DNA of 64,000 nucleotides from JAFGLZ01 sp964390905 (GTDB lineage: Bacteria; Planctomycetota; Phycisphaerae; UBA1845; JAFGLZ01): assembly GCA_964390905.1 (NCBI GenBank), contig CAYMLO010000006.1, forward strand, positions 48,614 to 112,613, read 5' to 3'. The notes beneath the pieces are model-generated. The model saw only the letters and a program-made list of their open reading frames with translations. It was not told the origin of the DNA and did not search any database. A program made the translations under genes and the position numbers. Below, in pieces: positions 1 through 7,610 of this stretch (position 1 is its first letter; the number at the start of each line of letters is the position of its first letter).

Positions 1-362
1 GCGATCTGGCAGATCTCGTCCATCACGGCGGTGTTGATGCTGAACCCCTGGAGCCAGGGGTGGAACTTGATCGCCCGGTAGCCCAGCTCGGTCAGACACC
101 GATTCAGCTCGGCGAGCGCCTCGTCGCGATCGTGCGGATGGACCGTGCAACACGGGATCATCCGCCCGTTCGATCGGGCACAGGCGGCCGCCACCTGGTT
201 GTTGTCCAGCGGAATCCGTCCGGCGTGGGCCAGCCCGATGTGCGGCATGACCAGTCCGTGCGTCACACCGTAGCGGTCGAGCATTTCCAGCCATCGGGTC
301 GGGTCTGACCCATCTTGTTGCTGGTAACAGTCGCCCCAGTGGGTGTGGCAATCGACGATCAT
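1..362 (-). CDS. Amidohydrolase-2 family protein (partial, 3' end outside window)
   Basis: The reading frame starts at an ATG at 362 and runs off the left edge of the window, so only about 120 N-terminal residues are visible. It opens with MIVDCHTHWGD, the metal-binding D-x-H-x-H signature of the amidohydrolase-2 (TIM-barrel) family. Further on it carries RMIPCCTVHPHD and a FHPWLQGF segment, which parallel RFIPACTVNPWR and LSPMLQGF in the next upstream gene, so the two are paralogues. The start overlaps the stop of that gene by four bases (ATGA), showing translational coupling as the last visible gene of a minus-strand operon. The family uses a metal to hydrolyse or decarboxylate cyclic or acyl substrates; the substrate is not inferable here. 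Confidence 0.85.
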   Translation of the reverse strand, partial: MIVDCHTHWGDCYQQQDGSDPTRWLEMLDRYGVTHGLVMPHIGLAHAGRIPLDNNQVAAACARSNGRMIPCCTVHPHDRDEALAELNRCLTELGYRAIKFHPWLQGFSINTAVMDEICQI

Positions 363-1099
363 GATCGGACCTCCGCCAGCAGGGCAGTGATGTTCTGGCC
401 GTATGTGCCCGGGTGATCGGCGATCGGCCAGTGCCGGTTGAAGTGCTCCACCTCGACGGCGGGCACGTTGCGGGGCGCGGACGTCCCGAAGATCAGACGT
501 GCCTCGTCGACCATGCCGTCGTAGGTCGACATCGCGAACGGCCGGACGAGACTCAACTCGAACCAGACGTTCGGCGGCGACGCCTGAAGGATTGCGGGCA
601 TATCGTCCGCGTAGTCCGTGCTCCCGCAGTGACCGAGGATGAACCGTGTGTCGGGAAACCGGCTGGCCAGTAGGACGACCTGGGTCGGTGCGCCAGTCGC
701 GTGCGGGCCAGTGTGGAAGTAGACCGGGAGCCGCAGCTCGCCCGCCAGTTCGAGCAGGGGGTCAGTCAATTCGTCGGTTGGCAAGAAGCCCTGCAGCATC
801 GGCGAAAGCACCAGCATCTTGGCACCGCCCGCCAGCGCGTCGTGCACGATCCGGCGAGCGTCCTGACCTCGCCACGGGTTTACGGTGCAGGCGGGGATGA
901 AACGCCCGGCGGATCGGTCGGCCAGCTCGATCATCCGCGCATTGCCGGATGCGTTGTCGACGGCCATCTCCCGATCCTCGGGCGCGATCACGGCACGTTC
1001 GATCCCCGCCTCGTCCATCATCCGCAGCAGGTCGTCCGGCGGTAGGGGGGTCTCACGCTCCGTGCCGGGCGTGCAGTAGGCGTCAACGATCTGGCCCAT
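359..1099 (-). CDS. Amidohydrolase-2 family protein
   Basis: This 246-residue protein looks like a TIM-barrel amidohydrolase-2 member: PVYFHTGPHATG around residue 127 and FILGHCGSTDYADD around residue 155 are the typical metal-ligand strands, and IFGTSAP near the C-terminus sits where the catalytic Asp loop (GTDxP) is expected. The N-terminal metal motif is atypical (MGQIVDAYCTPGT in place of D-x-H-x-H) and the Asp of GTDxP is replaced by Ser, so the metal site may be altered or the enzyme inactive. An AGGTG ribosome site lies 6 bases before the ATG. It overlaps its upstream neighbour by 17 bases and its downstream paralogue by 4, so all three are cotranscribed. It could form a heterodimer with the complete-motif paralogue; that is inference. 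Confidence 0.8.
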   Translation of the reverse strand: MGQIVDAYCTPGTERETPLPPDDLLRMMDEAGIERAVIAPEDREMAVDNASGNARMIELADRSAGRFIPACTVNPWRGQDARRIVHDALAGGAKMLVLSPMLQGFLPTDELTDPLLELAGELRLPVYFHTGPHATGAPTQVVLLASRFPDTRFILGHCGSTDYADDMPAILQASPPNVWFELSLVRPFAMSTYDGMVDEARLIFGTSAPRNVPAVEVEHFNRHWPIADHPGTYGQNITALLAEVRS

Positions 1100-2372
1100 C
1101 CGTCACCTCGCAATCCGATTCGGCGATCCTCCGCGTCATGTCTCGTCGGAGCGTCTCGATGACGCGCAGCATGGGATCAAAGGCTCCTGCCACCTGGCGC
1201 GCGCATCGCCGTTCCTGTCCCTCAGGGATCGGTGCGCCGGCCATGCCGACGAACAGCGCGACCGCCTCGCGGTCCTGCGCTGTCACGACATCGCCCGTGC
1301 AACGGTCGAGGACCTCATCGGCCTCGAGCCGATCATCAAACCTCAGCTGTCCGTAGGCGCGGAGCGGCGTCTCGTAGAAGTTGCTGATGATCCGACCCAA
1401 CTCGTTTCGGATCAGCCACGACGAATCGAACGCGTCGATCGATTCTGCGTAGAACAGCAGTCGGCCCTTCATCAGTCGACAGAACCGGGCTCCGCTGAAG
1501 AAGGCCTCCGCAGGATCGGGGGGCATGGCCGCGATCCGCGCCCGCAGCTCGTCTCGCGTATCGTCCGGGTCCACATCGATCAGGGAGACGTGACCTGACA
1601 AGGCGGCCAACACGCTTCGCAGATAGTCCTCCAGCTCCCGCTCGATGTCGCTGAGCTTCGGCTCGGCATAGTATGCAGGCACTTCGTAGTGCCGATCGAC
1701 CGCGTCCAGGACGCGATGGATCACGTCCGGCCGGTCGAACAGCTCTCGGGCCTGGCGGAGTGCGTCGGACTTGCCGCGGACCGCGCGTCTTCTGACCAGC
1801 GACACGGCCGCCTGGACCGGCGGCGTGAAGTAGTGCATGAACCGGCTGTGCAGTGGGTACTTGCTCTCCCATCTGCCGAGGTTGATCGCCGGATCGATGC
1901 CCCGGTTGTAGGGACCGTAGTAGGTCGCGAACCTCTTGAGGTGGAAAGCCTCGTCACGCTGCGTCCACGGCTGACCGGCCAGATAGGCCGCGATGCGCTC
2001 GATCGCCGAAGCATCGCCCTGATAGAACGTCCACTGACCGAATTCCGGGTAGTACCCGATCGGGTCGGTCATCTCGCTGACCGTCAGATTGATCCCGGGC
2101 AGGTGCTCGAGAATGCGGGCCCATTCGGGTCGAGCCCGCGCCAGCTCCGTATGGACCTGTCCCACCGCCAGCGACATCGCCATCCAGTCATCGAGCGACG
2201 TGTCATCGGCCACGATGAAGCGTGTGTCGAAGTCGCTCAGTCCGGGGATCAGATCCTCGTACGTCCACTTCCCCGCGATCGCCAGCAGCTTGCCGAACCG
2301 GTCGCGACACCGCTGGAAGTAGACGTCGATGAACTCGTCGAAATCGTTGTCGGGCCTGGGCTCGAACTTCAC
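1083..2372 (-). CDS. Conserved hypothetical protein, possible nucleotidyltransferase-like fold
   Basis: The start is a GTG whose bases overlap the stop of the upstream oxidoreductase gene (GTGA), with a GGAAG ribosome site 7 bases before it. The 429-residue product has no family I recognise with certainty. LIPGLSDFDTRFIVADD near residue 42 resembles the G-x-S-D-x-D strand of nucleotidyltransferase-fold proteins, and the C-terminal half is helical and acidic. There is no signal peptide or membrane segment, so it should be cytoplasmic. Its position between an oxidoreductase/aminotransferase pair and two amidohydrolases suggests a role in the same small-molecule pathway, perhaps activation or transfer of a sugar. 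The fold assignment is tentative and a structure prediction would settle it. Confidence 0.7.
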   Translation of the reverse strand: MKFEPRPDNDFDEFIDVYFQRCRDRFGKLLAIAGKWTYEDLIPGLSDFDTRFIVADDTSLDDWMAMSLAVGQVHTELARARPEWARILEHLPGINLTVSEMTDPIGYYPEFGQWTFYQGDASAIERIAAYLAGQPWTQRDEAFHLKRFATYYGPYNRGIDPAINLGRWESKYPLHSRFMHYFTPPVQAAVSLVRRRAVRGKSDALRQARELFDRPDVIHRVLDAVDRHYEVPAYYAEPKLSDIERELEDYLRSVLAALSGHVSLIDVDPDDTRDELRARIAAMPPDPAEAFFSGARFCRLMKGRLLFYAESIDAFDSSWLIRNELGRIISNFYETPLRAYGQLRFDDRLEADEVLDRCTGDVVTAQDREAVALFVGMAGAPIPEGQERRCARQVAGAFDPMLRVIETLRRDMTRRIAESDCEVTDGPDR

Positions 2373-3388
2373 AGCGTCACTTCCACGCCCGTCTCGGCGC
2401 TCTGGTAGATGGCGTCAAGCAGCACGTTGGTCCGAATCGCCTCAGCCAGGGGGACGATCGGTTCGTGGTTCTCGATGACGGCCCGGTTGAAGTCCTCGAT
2501 GATGGGAGCATGGACGTTCTCGGCATTGGGCAGATCCAGTTCCTGGATGTCCCGGCCGACGGTCTTGACGACCGGCCCGCCGTCGTACGGATGCCACTTG
2601 ACCTTCGCCTCGGTGCCGATGATCTCGAACTCGTGCGACCACGTCTTGGAGTTCCAGTTGAAGCTGGCGACGACCTGCGGCCCACCGTCGTATTCGATGA
2701 TGATGGCGGCCGAATCCTCGACCTCGTAGTCATGTGTTTGCGTGGCCAGCTTGGCGAACACGCGTCGCGGCATGCCGAGCAGGCCGATCATCACGTCAAA
2801 CATGTGCGTGCCCATGTCCGACAACGGCCCGCCGCCGCTTTTGGCCTTGACGACGCGCCAGAACTTCGGGTCGTCCGTGTCGGGGCTGAACCACGAGAAG
2901 AAGGTCATCCGGACCAGGACGACCTGCCCGAACTCGTGGTTGTCGAGCATCTGCTTGGCCTGCAGGTAGCGTGGGGTCAACCGACGGAAGTAGGCGCATC
3001 CGGCCTTCAGGCCTTGCGTGCCTGCCTTCTTGGCGGCTTCGACGGCTGGGGCGGCGTCGCCGGCCGTCAGGCCCAGCGGCTTCTCCACCAGCACATGCCT
3101 GCCGGACGCCAGCACCTGAGCGGTTTGAGGGGCGTGCAGCCAGACGGGCGTGGCCAGGTAGACGGCGTTTGCGCCCATGGCGGACAGGGCTTCGTCCACA
3201 TCCGCGTAGACCTCCTCGACGTCGAGCTCGCCGGCCAGCGCCGCGGCGCGATCCTGGGCGATGTCGCATACGCCGACGAGGCGGCCGCCCCCGCAGGACG
3301 CTAGCGCAGGGCCCACCCGCTTTCGAGCGATGTCGCCCGTTCCCACGAGCAGCCATCTCACGCCGTCGCTGTCACCCATTCGTGCCAT
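2369..3388 (-). CDS. Gfo/Idh/MocA family oxidoreductase
   Basis: From the ATG at 3388 the product is 339 residues, the usual family length. The N-terminal Rossmann motif VGTGDIARKR (around residue 15), the strand VLVEKPLGLTAGDA carrying the EKP signature lysine (around residue 97), and GGGPLSDMGTHMFDV in the substrate domain are diagnostic of NAD(P)-dependent sugar dehydrogenases of this family. The reading frame stays open a further 100 codons upstream, but that part is antisense-free overlap with the aminotransferase gene and has no family similarity, so I reject the longer start; an ATG at 3379 is a second option. Together with the upstream DegT aminotransferase it forms the classic oxidise-then-aminate pair of amino-sugar metabolism. 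Confidence 0.92.
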   Translation of the reverse strand: MARMGDSDGVRWLLVGTGDIARKRVGPALASCGGGRLVGVCDIAQDRAAALAGELDVEEVYADVDEALSAMGANAVYLATPVWLHAPQTAQVLASGRHVLVEKPLGLTAGDAAPAVEAAKKAGTQGLKAGCAYFRRLTPRYLQAKQMLDNHEFGQVVLVRMTFFSWFSPDTDDPKFWRVVKAKSGGGPLSDMGTHMFDVMIGLLGMPRRVFAKLATQTHDYEVEDSAAIIIEYDGGPQVVASFNWNSKTWSHEFEIIGTEAKVKWHPYDGGPVVKTVGRDIQELDLPNAENVHAPIIEDFNRAVIENHEPIVPLAEAIRTNVLLDAIYQSAETGVEVTL

Positions 3389-3405
3389 CCTTGCTTGCGA
3401 GCGGA

Positions 3406-4563
3406 TCACCCCACCTCGGCGATGCTCTTCTTGATCGCGCCCGCCACGTAGGCCAGGTCCTCGTCGGTGGACTGCGCGAACACGGGCAGGCTGAGCACCT
3501 GCGAGCACGCCCTCTCGGCCACCGGACAGTCGCTGCTGTCGTAGTCCAGGTCCGCGAACGCCTCCCAACTCCAGACGACCGGGTAGTGCAGGGCCGTGCC
3601 CACCTGATAGGTCTCCCTCAGGTGCTTCTGTAGGGCGTCGCGGGTGAACGACACCTTGTCCGTGTCGAGCCGCACGACGTACAGACACGCCCCATGGCCG
3701 TCCGCGATGCCGGCCGGGAGGATCAACGCGTCCACGTCGGCCAGCAGCTCGTTCATCTTCTTCATCGCCGCCAGCTTCTCGCGTACGATCCGGTCCGCCT
3801 TGGCGATCTGCGTCAGGCCGACCGCCAGCTGGGGTTTGCTCAGCCGGTAATTGAACCCGACGCTGACCACGCGCAGGCCGGGTCCGCCGTAGACGTAACC
3901 GAACGTTTTCTTCTGGCGAACCGCCTCGGCGAACTCGGCGTCATCGGTCGTCACCGCGCCGCCCTCGCCCAGCGTCGTGATGTTCTTGTTGGACTGAAAG
4001 CTGTAGCAGCTCGCCTTGCCGGCTGCGCCGATGGGCTTGCCCCGATACGCCGTCCCGACTGCATGAGCGGCGTCGTAGATCACGGGAATGCCCGTCTCGG
4101 TCGTGATTGCGTCGAAGCCGTCGATGTCGACCGGGTGTCCGGCGAAATGGACAGGGATGATGGCCTGGGTCCGGTCAGTGATCTTTTCGCGTACGCGGTT
4201 TGGGTCGAGACACAGCGAGTGCGGATCGACGTCGGCGAAGACTACCTTGGCGCCTCGTGCCGAGGCGCAGGTTGCCGTGCAGACGAAGGTCAGCGGTGTG
4301 GTGATCACCTCGTCGTCCGGACCGATCCCCAGCACCATCATGCATGTGTCGAGCGCCGTGCCGCAGGAGTTGACGGCGATCGCGTATTGGGCGCCCTCGT
4401 GCTGGGCGAATGCCTTCTGGAAGTCCGTTTCCTCAGGCAGGGGGAAGAAGTTGCCGTTCTCCCGCGTCGCAGCGGCCGCGACGCGCGTTGCGGCCGCCAC
4501 GTCGTCCTCCTCGAACAGGCCCCCCAGCGCACGGTACGGCACGGGCCGAATCTCATGTGTCAT
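3406..4563 (-). CDS. DegT/DnrJ/EryC1/StrS family PLP-dependent aminotransferase
   Basis: The 385-residue protein matches the sugar aminotransferase family in length and motifs. VNSCGTALDT is the phosphate-binding turn (around residue 64), VIYDAAHAVGT carries the PLP-ring aspartate (D164), and SFQSNKNITTLGEGG carries the Schiff-base lysine (K193). Such enzymes transfer an amino group to a keto-sugar, often a nucleotide sugar or a free inosose. A GGAG ribosome site lies 7 bases before the ATG. It is 17 bases upstream of the Gfo/Idh gene, which probably makes its keto substrate (inference). A few members are dehydratases instead, but the conserved lysine favours transamination. Confidence 0.93.
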   Translation of the reverse strand: MTHEIRPVPYRALGGLFEEDDVAAATRVAAAATRENGNFFPLPEETDFQKAFAQHEGAQYAIAVNSCGTALDTCMMVLGIGPDDEVITTPLTFVCTATCASARGAKVVFADVDPHSLCLDPNRVREKITDRTQAIIPVHFAGHPVDIDGFDAITTETGIPVIYDAAHAVGTAYRGKPIGAAGKASCYSFQSNKNITTLGEGGAVTTDDAEFAEAVRQKKTFGYVYGGPGLRVVSVGFNYRLSKPQLAVGLTQIAKADRIVREKLAAMKKMNELLADVDALILPAGIADGHGACLYVVRLDTDKVSFTRDALQKHLRETYQVGTALHYPVVWSWEAFADLDYDSSDCPVAERACSQVLSLPVFAQSTDEDLAYVAGAIKKSIAEVG

Positions 4564-4595
4564 CCAGGCGCTCCTCGTCTGTGGCCAGACGTGGG

Positions 4596-5516
4596 CTACG
4601 CCCGATCATCGGAGTACCCTCGACGATCGAGCTTCAGCGACGGCGTGCCTGACCCCAAAGGGACCGCCTCGCGATAGACCCGGGCGATGTCCGCTCCCGT
4701 TGCGGCCACGCATTCCAGGCCGACGGTCTCGGCGATCGCGAACGCATGCCCGATGATGCTCTCGAGCGTCTCCCGCCGAAAATCGCCCGGCCTGCCGTAC
4801 TCGAAGATGTTGTGCGTCAGACCGCGGATGATCTTGACGGGTACGTCTGCGTCCAGCTGGCGCCGGACGGCCTTGTCGATCGTGTACCAGTGGTTCTTGG
4901 CGTCAACCAGTTCAACGCGGAGATCCTGCGGATGCTGACCGCCCCACATCCGCGAGTCGGGGTCGACCGTCACGGGGATCTCGACGAAATCGAGGTCGCC
5001 GGCAAGCAACCGGTTGTAGCGATGGGCGAAATGCACGTCGAGCGGCGCGCCGGCGTGAATCGACGCGCACTGCGGGAGCACGCGCGTGGGCATCGACGTG
5101 GTCCCATGCCGGAATCCCAGGTCGTACAAGACGCCGTAGGTGAAATCGTTCGTCGAGGCGTAGCCGATGCAGATGTTGTCTGGGGCGACGCCCAGGACCT
5201 GCGCGAAGCGATCCGAGGCGGCACCGATGATTCTCGACTGCTTCTCCGGGCCGTAGACGCCCAGGAATTCCTCATAACCTTCGGCGGCGGGGTGGACATG
5301 CAGTCCCAGTTCGTGTCCGCGCTCGGCCAACTCCCGATACAGCGACGTGTGGGCCTCCGCATCGGTGGGCAGGATGTGGAACGATCCCCGCAGCCCGCGG
5401 GCCTCGAGGACCTCGGCGAAGCCGCGCACGGCCCGCTCGCCCAGCGCCGGGTCATTCACCGCTGGCTGCGTGGCTTCGCAGTCGATAAACATCGAGAAGT
5501 AGAGCCGGTCGCCCAT
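4596..5516 (-). CDS. Polysaccharide-deacetylase-like (NodB-fold) protein
   Basis: From the ATG at 5516, which has AAGG 7 bases upstream, the protein is 306 residues; a TTG at 5531 would add five. It reads as a NodB-type carbohydrate esterase barrel: FSMFIDCEATQP takes the place of the D-D metal/base strand, RGSFHILPTDAE is the substrate strand, and HELGLHVHP gives the H-x(3)-H metal pair. The first motif has D-C-E in place of D-D, so one acidic position is shifted. There is no signal peptide, so it is probably cytoplasmic and acts on a small molecule, not on wall polymers. It lies in the same operon as the aminotransferase, and removal of an N-acyl group from an amino sugar would fit (inference). 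Confidence 0.8.
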   Translation of the reverse strand: MGDRLYFSMFIDCEATQPAVNDPALGERAVRGFAEVLEARGLRGSFHILPTDAEAHTSLYRELAERGHELGLHVHPAAEGYEEFLGVYGPEKQSRIIGAASDRFAQVLGVAPDNICIGYASTNDFTYGVLYDLGFRHGTTSMPTRVLPQCASIHAGAPLDVHFAHRYNRLLAGDLDFVEIPVTVDPDSRMWGGQHPQDLRVELVDAKNHWYTIDKAVRRQLDADVPVKIIRGLTHNIFEYGRPGDFRRETLESIIGHAFAIAETVGLECVAATGADIARVYREAVPLGSGTPSLKLDRRGYSDDRA

Positions 5517-5553
5517 GTCAGGCCTTGCCAATCACCCCCGCGCCCCGGTGTGG

Positions 5554-6735
5554 TCATACGTCGATGGCGCCCGAGATCTCCCACAGATAGCCGCTGCGAT
5601 GCGGCACGTCGTTTTCGCCGGCGTAGATCGTGCCGTCCGCGGCGATCGTCATGTCATGAACCTGCCAGGCCTGCTCGCCCGCGGTCGGGTCGTAGATGGG
5701 GCCGAGGTGGGTCATCTCGCCGTTGGCCGGATCGTAGCGGAACAGATTCGCCCCGCCGTCGCGCCCGCACGAGCCGTAGAGCAATCCGTCCGGTCCGTTG
5801 GCCATCCCCGTCAGCCGCCGACCAGGTGCCGGCTTGCCCACCAGATCCACCTCGAACGTGTCCGGATCGATCCGGCACAGCGTGCCCTCAGCCGTTCCCA
5901 TGTAGACCGCACCGTCCGGCCCGGCATGCTCGCCGTCGGACTTGACGTAGCACTCGCCGCCCTTGATCGACGGCAGGCCAGCGTCAAGGAACTGACGCTT
6001 CTTCTCGTCGGGATGATACCGCCAGAGTCGGAACGTCGTGGGCCCCGTGCCCGCGTTGGACCACGCCCGGGTCACGCCCCAGCACCCCCAGACGGCGCCG
6101 TTCCGGTCGATCACGAGTTGCTCGGCCTGGGCCATCGCCAACCCGCTGCCGAGTGGTCCGAGGTTCTCGCACCGCCCCGTCTTGATGTCGTAGACGAAGA
6201 GCGTCTCCGGCGTGAAGGCCTGCCCATACAAGAGGCCACGGTCCGCGTCCAGCACGAGGCTCTGGATGTATAGGTGCGGCAGCGGGCGATCAACGATCTC
6301 GATACGCTCTGTCTGCGGGTCGAACCGCACGATCGCGCCGCCCGGCGCTTCGTGGTACCGGTCAATCTCGTGCAGCAGCGCGGTGGCAGCCCAGACCTTG
6401 CCGTCCTTGTCGAACGTCAAGGATCGGTGGAACTTCGCATCGTACCGGTCGGCGACCTTCTGATAGCCCAGGCTGCGGAACGTCCCGCGCTGGCGATCGT
6501 ACGCCCAGAAGATGTCCGTATTCAGCCGCGTCAGGCCGCACCAGACGGTCTGGCGTTCGTCGTCGGCCAGGATGCAGTCGAAGCTGATCCAATCGTTGAA
6601 CCAGTCGTCGTGTCGGCCGTCGACGAACTCGGCGTAGTCCCATGTCCCTTCTGTCGCGGGATGGACCTCGTCCTGGTTGAACCGGGCGTCAACGATCTTG
6701 AGGCATCGAACCTGCATGTTTCTAGCCACCGCCAT
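5554..6735 (-). CDS. Beta-propeller repeat protein, function unknown
   Basis: This 393-residue protein is built from repeating blade-like units that end in a glycine-rich turn and an aspartate, for example LTFDKDGKVWAATALL, LVIDRNGAVWGCWG, GPDGAVYMGTAEGTL, GPDGLLYGSCGRDGG and IAADGTIYAGENDV, giving roughly six or seven blades. No catalytic motif stands out. It has no evident signal peptide. An internal ATG at 6717 is an alternative start. It is the first gene of the minus-strand operon, 37 bases upstream of the deacetylase start. SMP-30-like lactonases and sugar-binding propellers have similar turns, so a lactonase is possible but I see no clear metal ligands. Confidence 0.75.
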   Translation of the reverse strand: MAVARNMQVRCLKIVDARFNQDEVHPATEGTWDYAEFVDGRHDDWFNDWISFDCILADDERQTVWCGLTRLNTDIFWAYDRQRGTFRSLGYQKVADRYDAKFHRSLTFDKDGKVWAATALLHEIDRYHEAPGGAIVRFDPQTERIEIVDRPLPHLYIQSLVLDADRGLLYGQAFTPETLFVYDIKTGRCENLGPLGSGLAMAQAEQLVIDRNGAVWGCWGVTRAWSNAGTGPTTFRLWRYHPDEKKRQFLDAGLPSIKGGECYVKSDGEHAGPDGAVYMGTAEGTLCRIDPDTFEVDLVGKPAPGRRLTGMANGPDGLLYGSCGRDGGANLFRYDPANGEMTHLGPIYDPTAGEQAWQVHDMTIAADGTIYAGENDVPHRSGYLWEISGAIDV

Positions 6736-6750
6736 AAAGGGGATTCATTC

Positions 6751-6778
6751 TTGCGACCGCAACCTGTGGGAGTATGAT
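6751..6778 (+). promoter_or_regulatory. Predicted sigma70-type promoter
   Basis: TTGCGA (6751-6756) and TATGAT (6773-6778) are separated by 16 bases, a near-consensus vegetative promoter. It would start transcription near 6785 and drive the lipoprotein hydrolase gene at 6867. It lies in the divergent space opposite the minus-strand operon. Confidence 0.55.
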
Positions 6779-6866
6779 AGCGGTTCAGTCGTCTGTCGTC
6801 ATGTGGTCGCGGAGACGAAGGTGCGGACTGCGGCCGAGACCGCCATCTGATTGGGGGATCTGCTTC

Positions 6867-7610
6867 GTGGCGAAGGTGTGCTATCTTGCAGCCGTCGTGG
6901 CGGTCGTGACGTCGTCCGGTTGTCAGAAGGAGCCGCAGAGCGCTCAGAGGGGGCCCCAGAGCACCGCGAAGACAGACGCCCCGAAGGAAATCCGCGTGGA
7001 ATCGCTCGAGATCACCGTCGATGGCGTTGCCATCCACTGCCTGACGGCTGGGCCTGCCGACGGGTTGCCCGTCGTCCTTCTGCACGGGGCCAGGTTCAGC
7101 GCCGACACCTGGCGGGAGCTCGGAACGCTGGAGGTGCTGGCCAAGGCGGGCCATCGTGCGATCGCCGTCGATCTGCCCGGATACGGTCGGTCGCCGAAGG
7201 CGCGCGTCGATCCCGCCGCGTGGCTGGGCACGTTGCTGGACAAGCTGTCACCGCACAAGTGCGTGGTCGTTTCGCCGTCCATGAGCGGTCGGTTCTCCCT
7301 GCCGCTGGCCACGGGTGACCCGCAGAAGCTGGCCGGCTTCGTGCCGATCGCCCCGGTCGGGATTCCCGATTACAGGGACCGGCTCGCACGCATCACCGTG
7401 CCCACGCTCATCGTATGGGGTCAGAACGACAAGGTGGTTCCCCTCGACCTGGCGGATCTCCTGGCCGAGAAGATCCCCGATGCGAAGAAACTGATCCTGC
7501 CAGGGGCGAGGCACCCCTGCTATCTCGACGCCCCCGACGCGTTCCACAAGACGCTGCTCGACTTCCTCGGCGGCCTTTCGGGCTCTACTCGTCCCCGCCC
7601 GCCTTCTTGA
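6867..7610 (+). CDS. ABHD14-like alpha/beta hydrolase lipoprotein
   Basis: A GTG at 6867 preceded by GGGGGA at 8 bases gives a 247-residue protein. The N-terminus is a lipoprotein signal ending VVTSSGC. The hydrolase core shows LLHGARF (oxyanion HG), VVSPSMSGRFSLPLA with the nucleophile in S-x-S-x-G, WGQNDKVVPL with the acid, and GARHPCYLDAP with the catalytic His. The SPS-x-SG-x-(F/Y)SLP and HPCYLD strings are strikingly like the animal ABHD14 proteins (established family knowledge), more than like typical bacterial esterases. An upstream in-frame ATG at 6774 would spoil the signal peptide. The 3' end overlaps the convergent DUF4838 gene by 26 bases. Substrate unknown; lipid anchoring implies periplasmic action. 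Confidence 0.85.
   Translation: MAKVCYLAAVVAVVTSSGCQKEPQSAQRGPQSTAKTDAPKEIRVESLEITVDGVAIHCLTAGPADGLPVVLLHGARFSADTWRELGTLEVLAKAGHRAIAVDLPGYGRSPKARVDPAAWLGTLLDKLSPHKCVVVSPSMSGRFSLPLATGDPQKLAGFVPIAPVGIPDYRDRLARITVPTLIVWGQNDKVVPLDLADLLAEKIPDAKKLILPGARHPCYLDAPDAFHKTLLDFLGGLSGSTRPRPPS

Noticed and set aside
3389..3688. N-terminal 100-codon extension of the Gfo/Idh gene
   Set aside because: It overlaps the aminotransferase gene in another frame and has no oxidoreductase similarity; the family start is the ATG at 3388.
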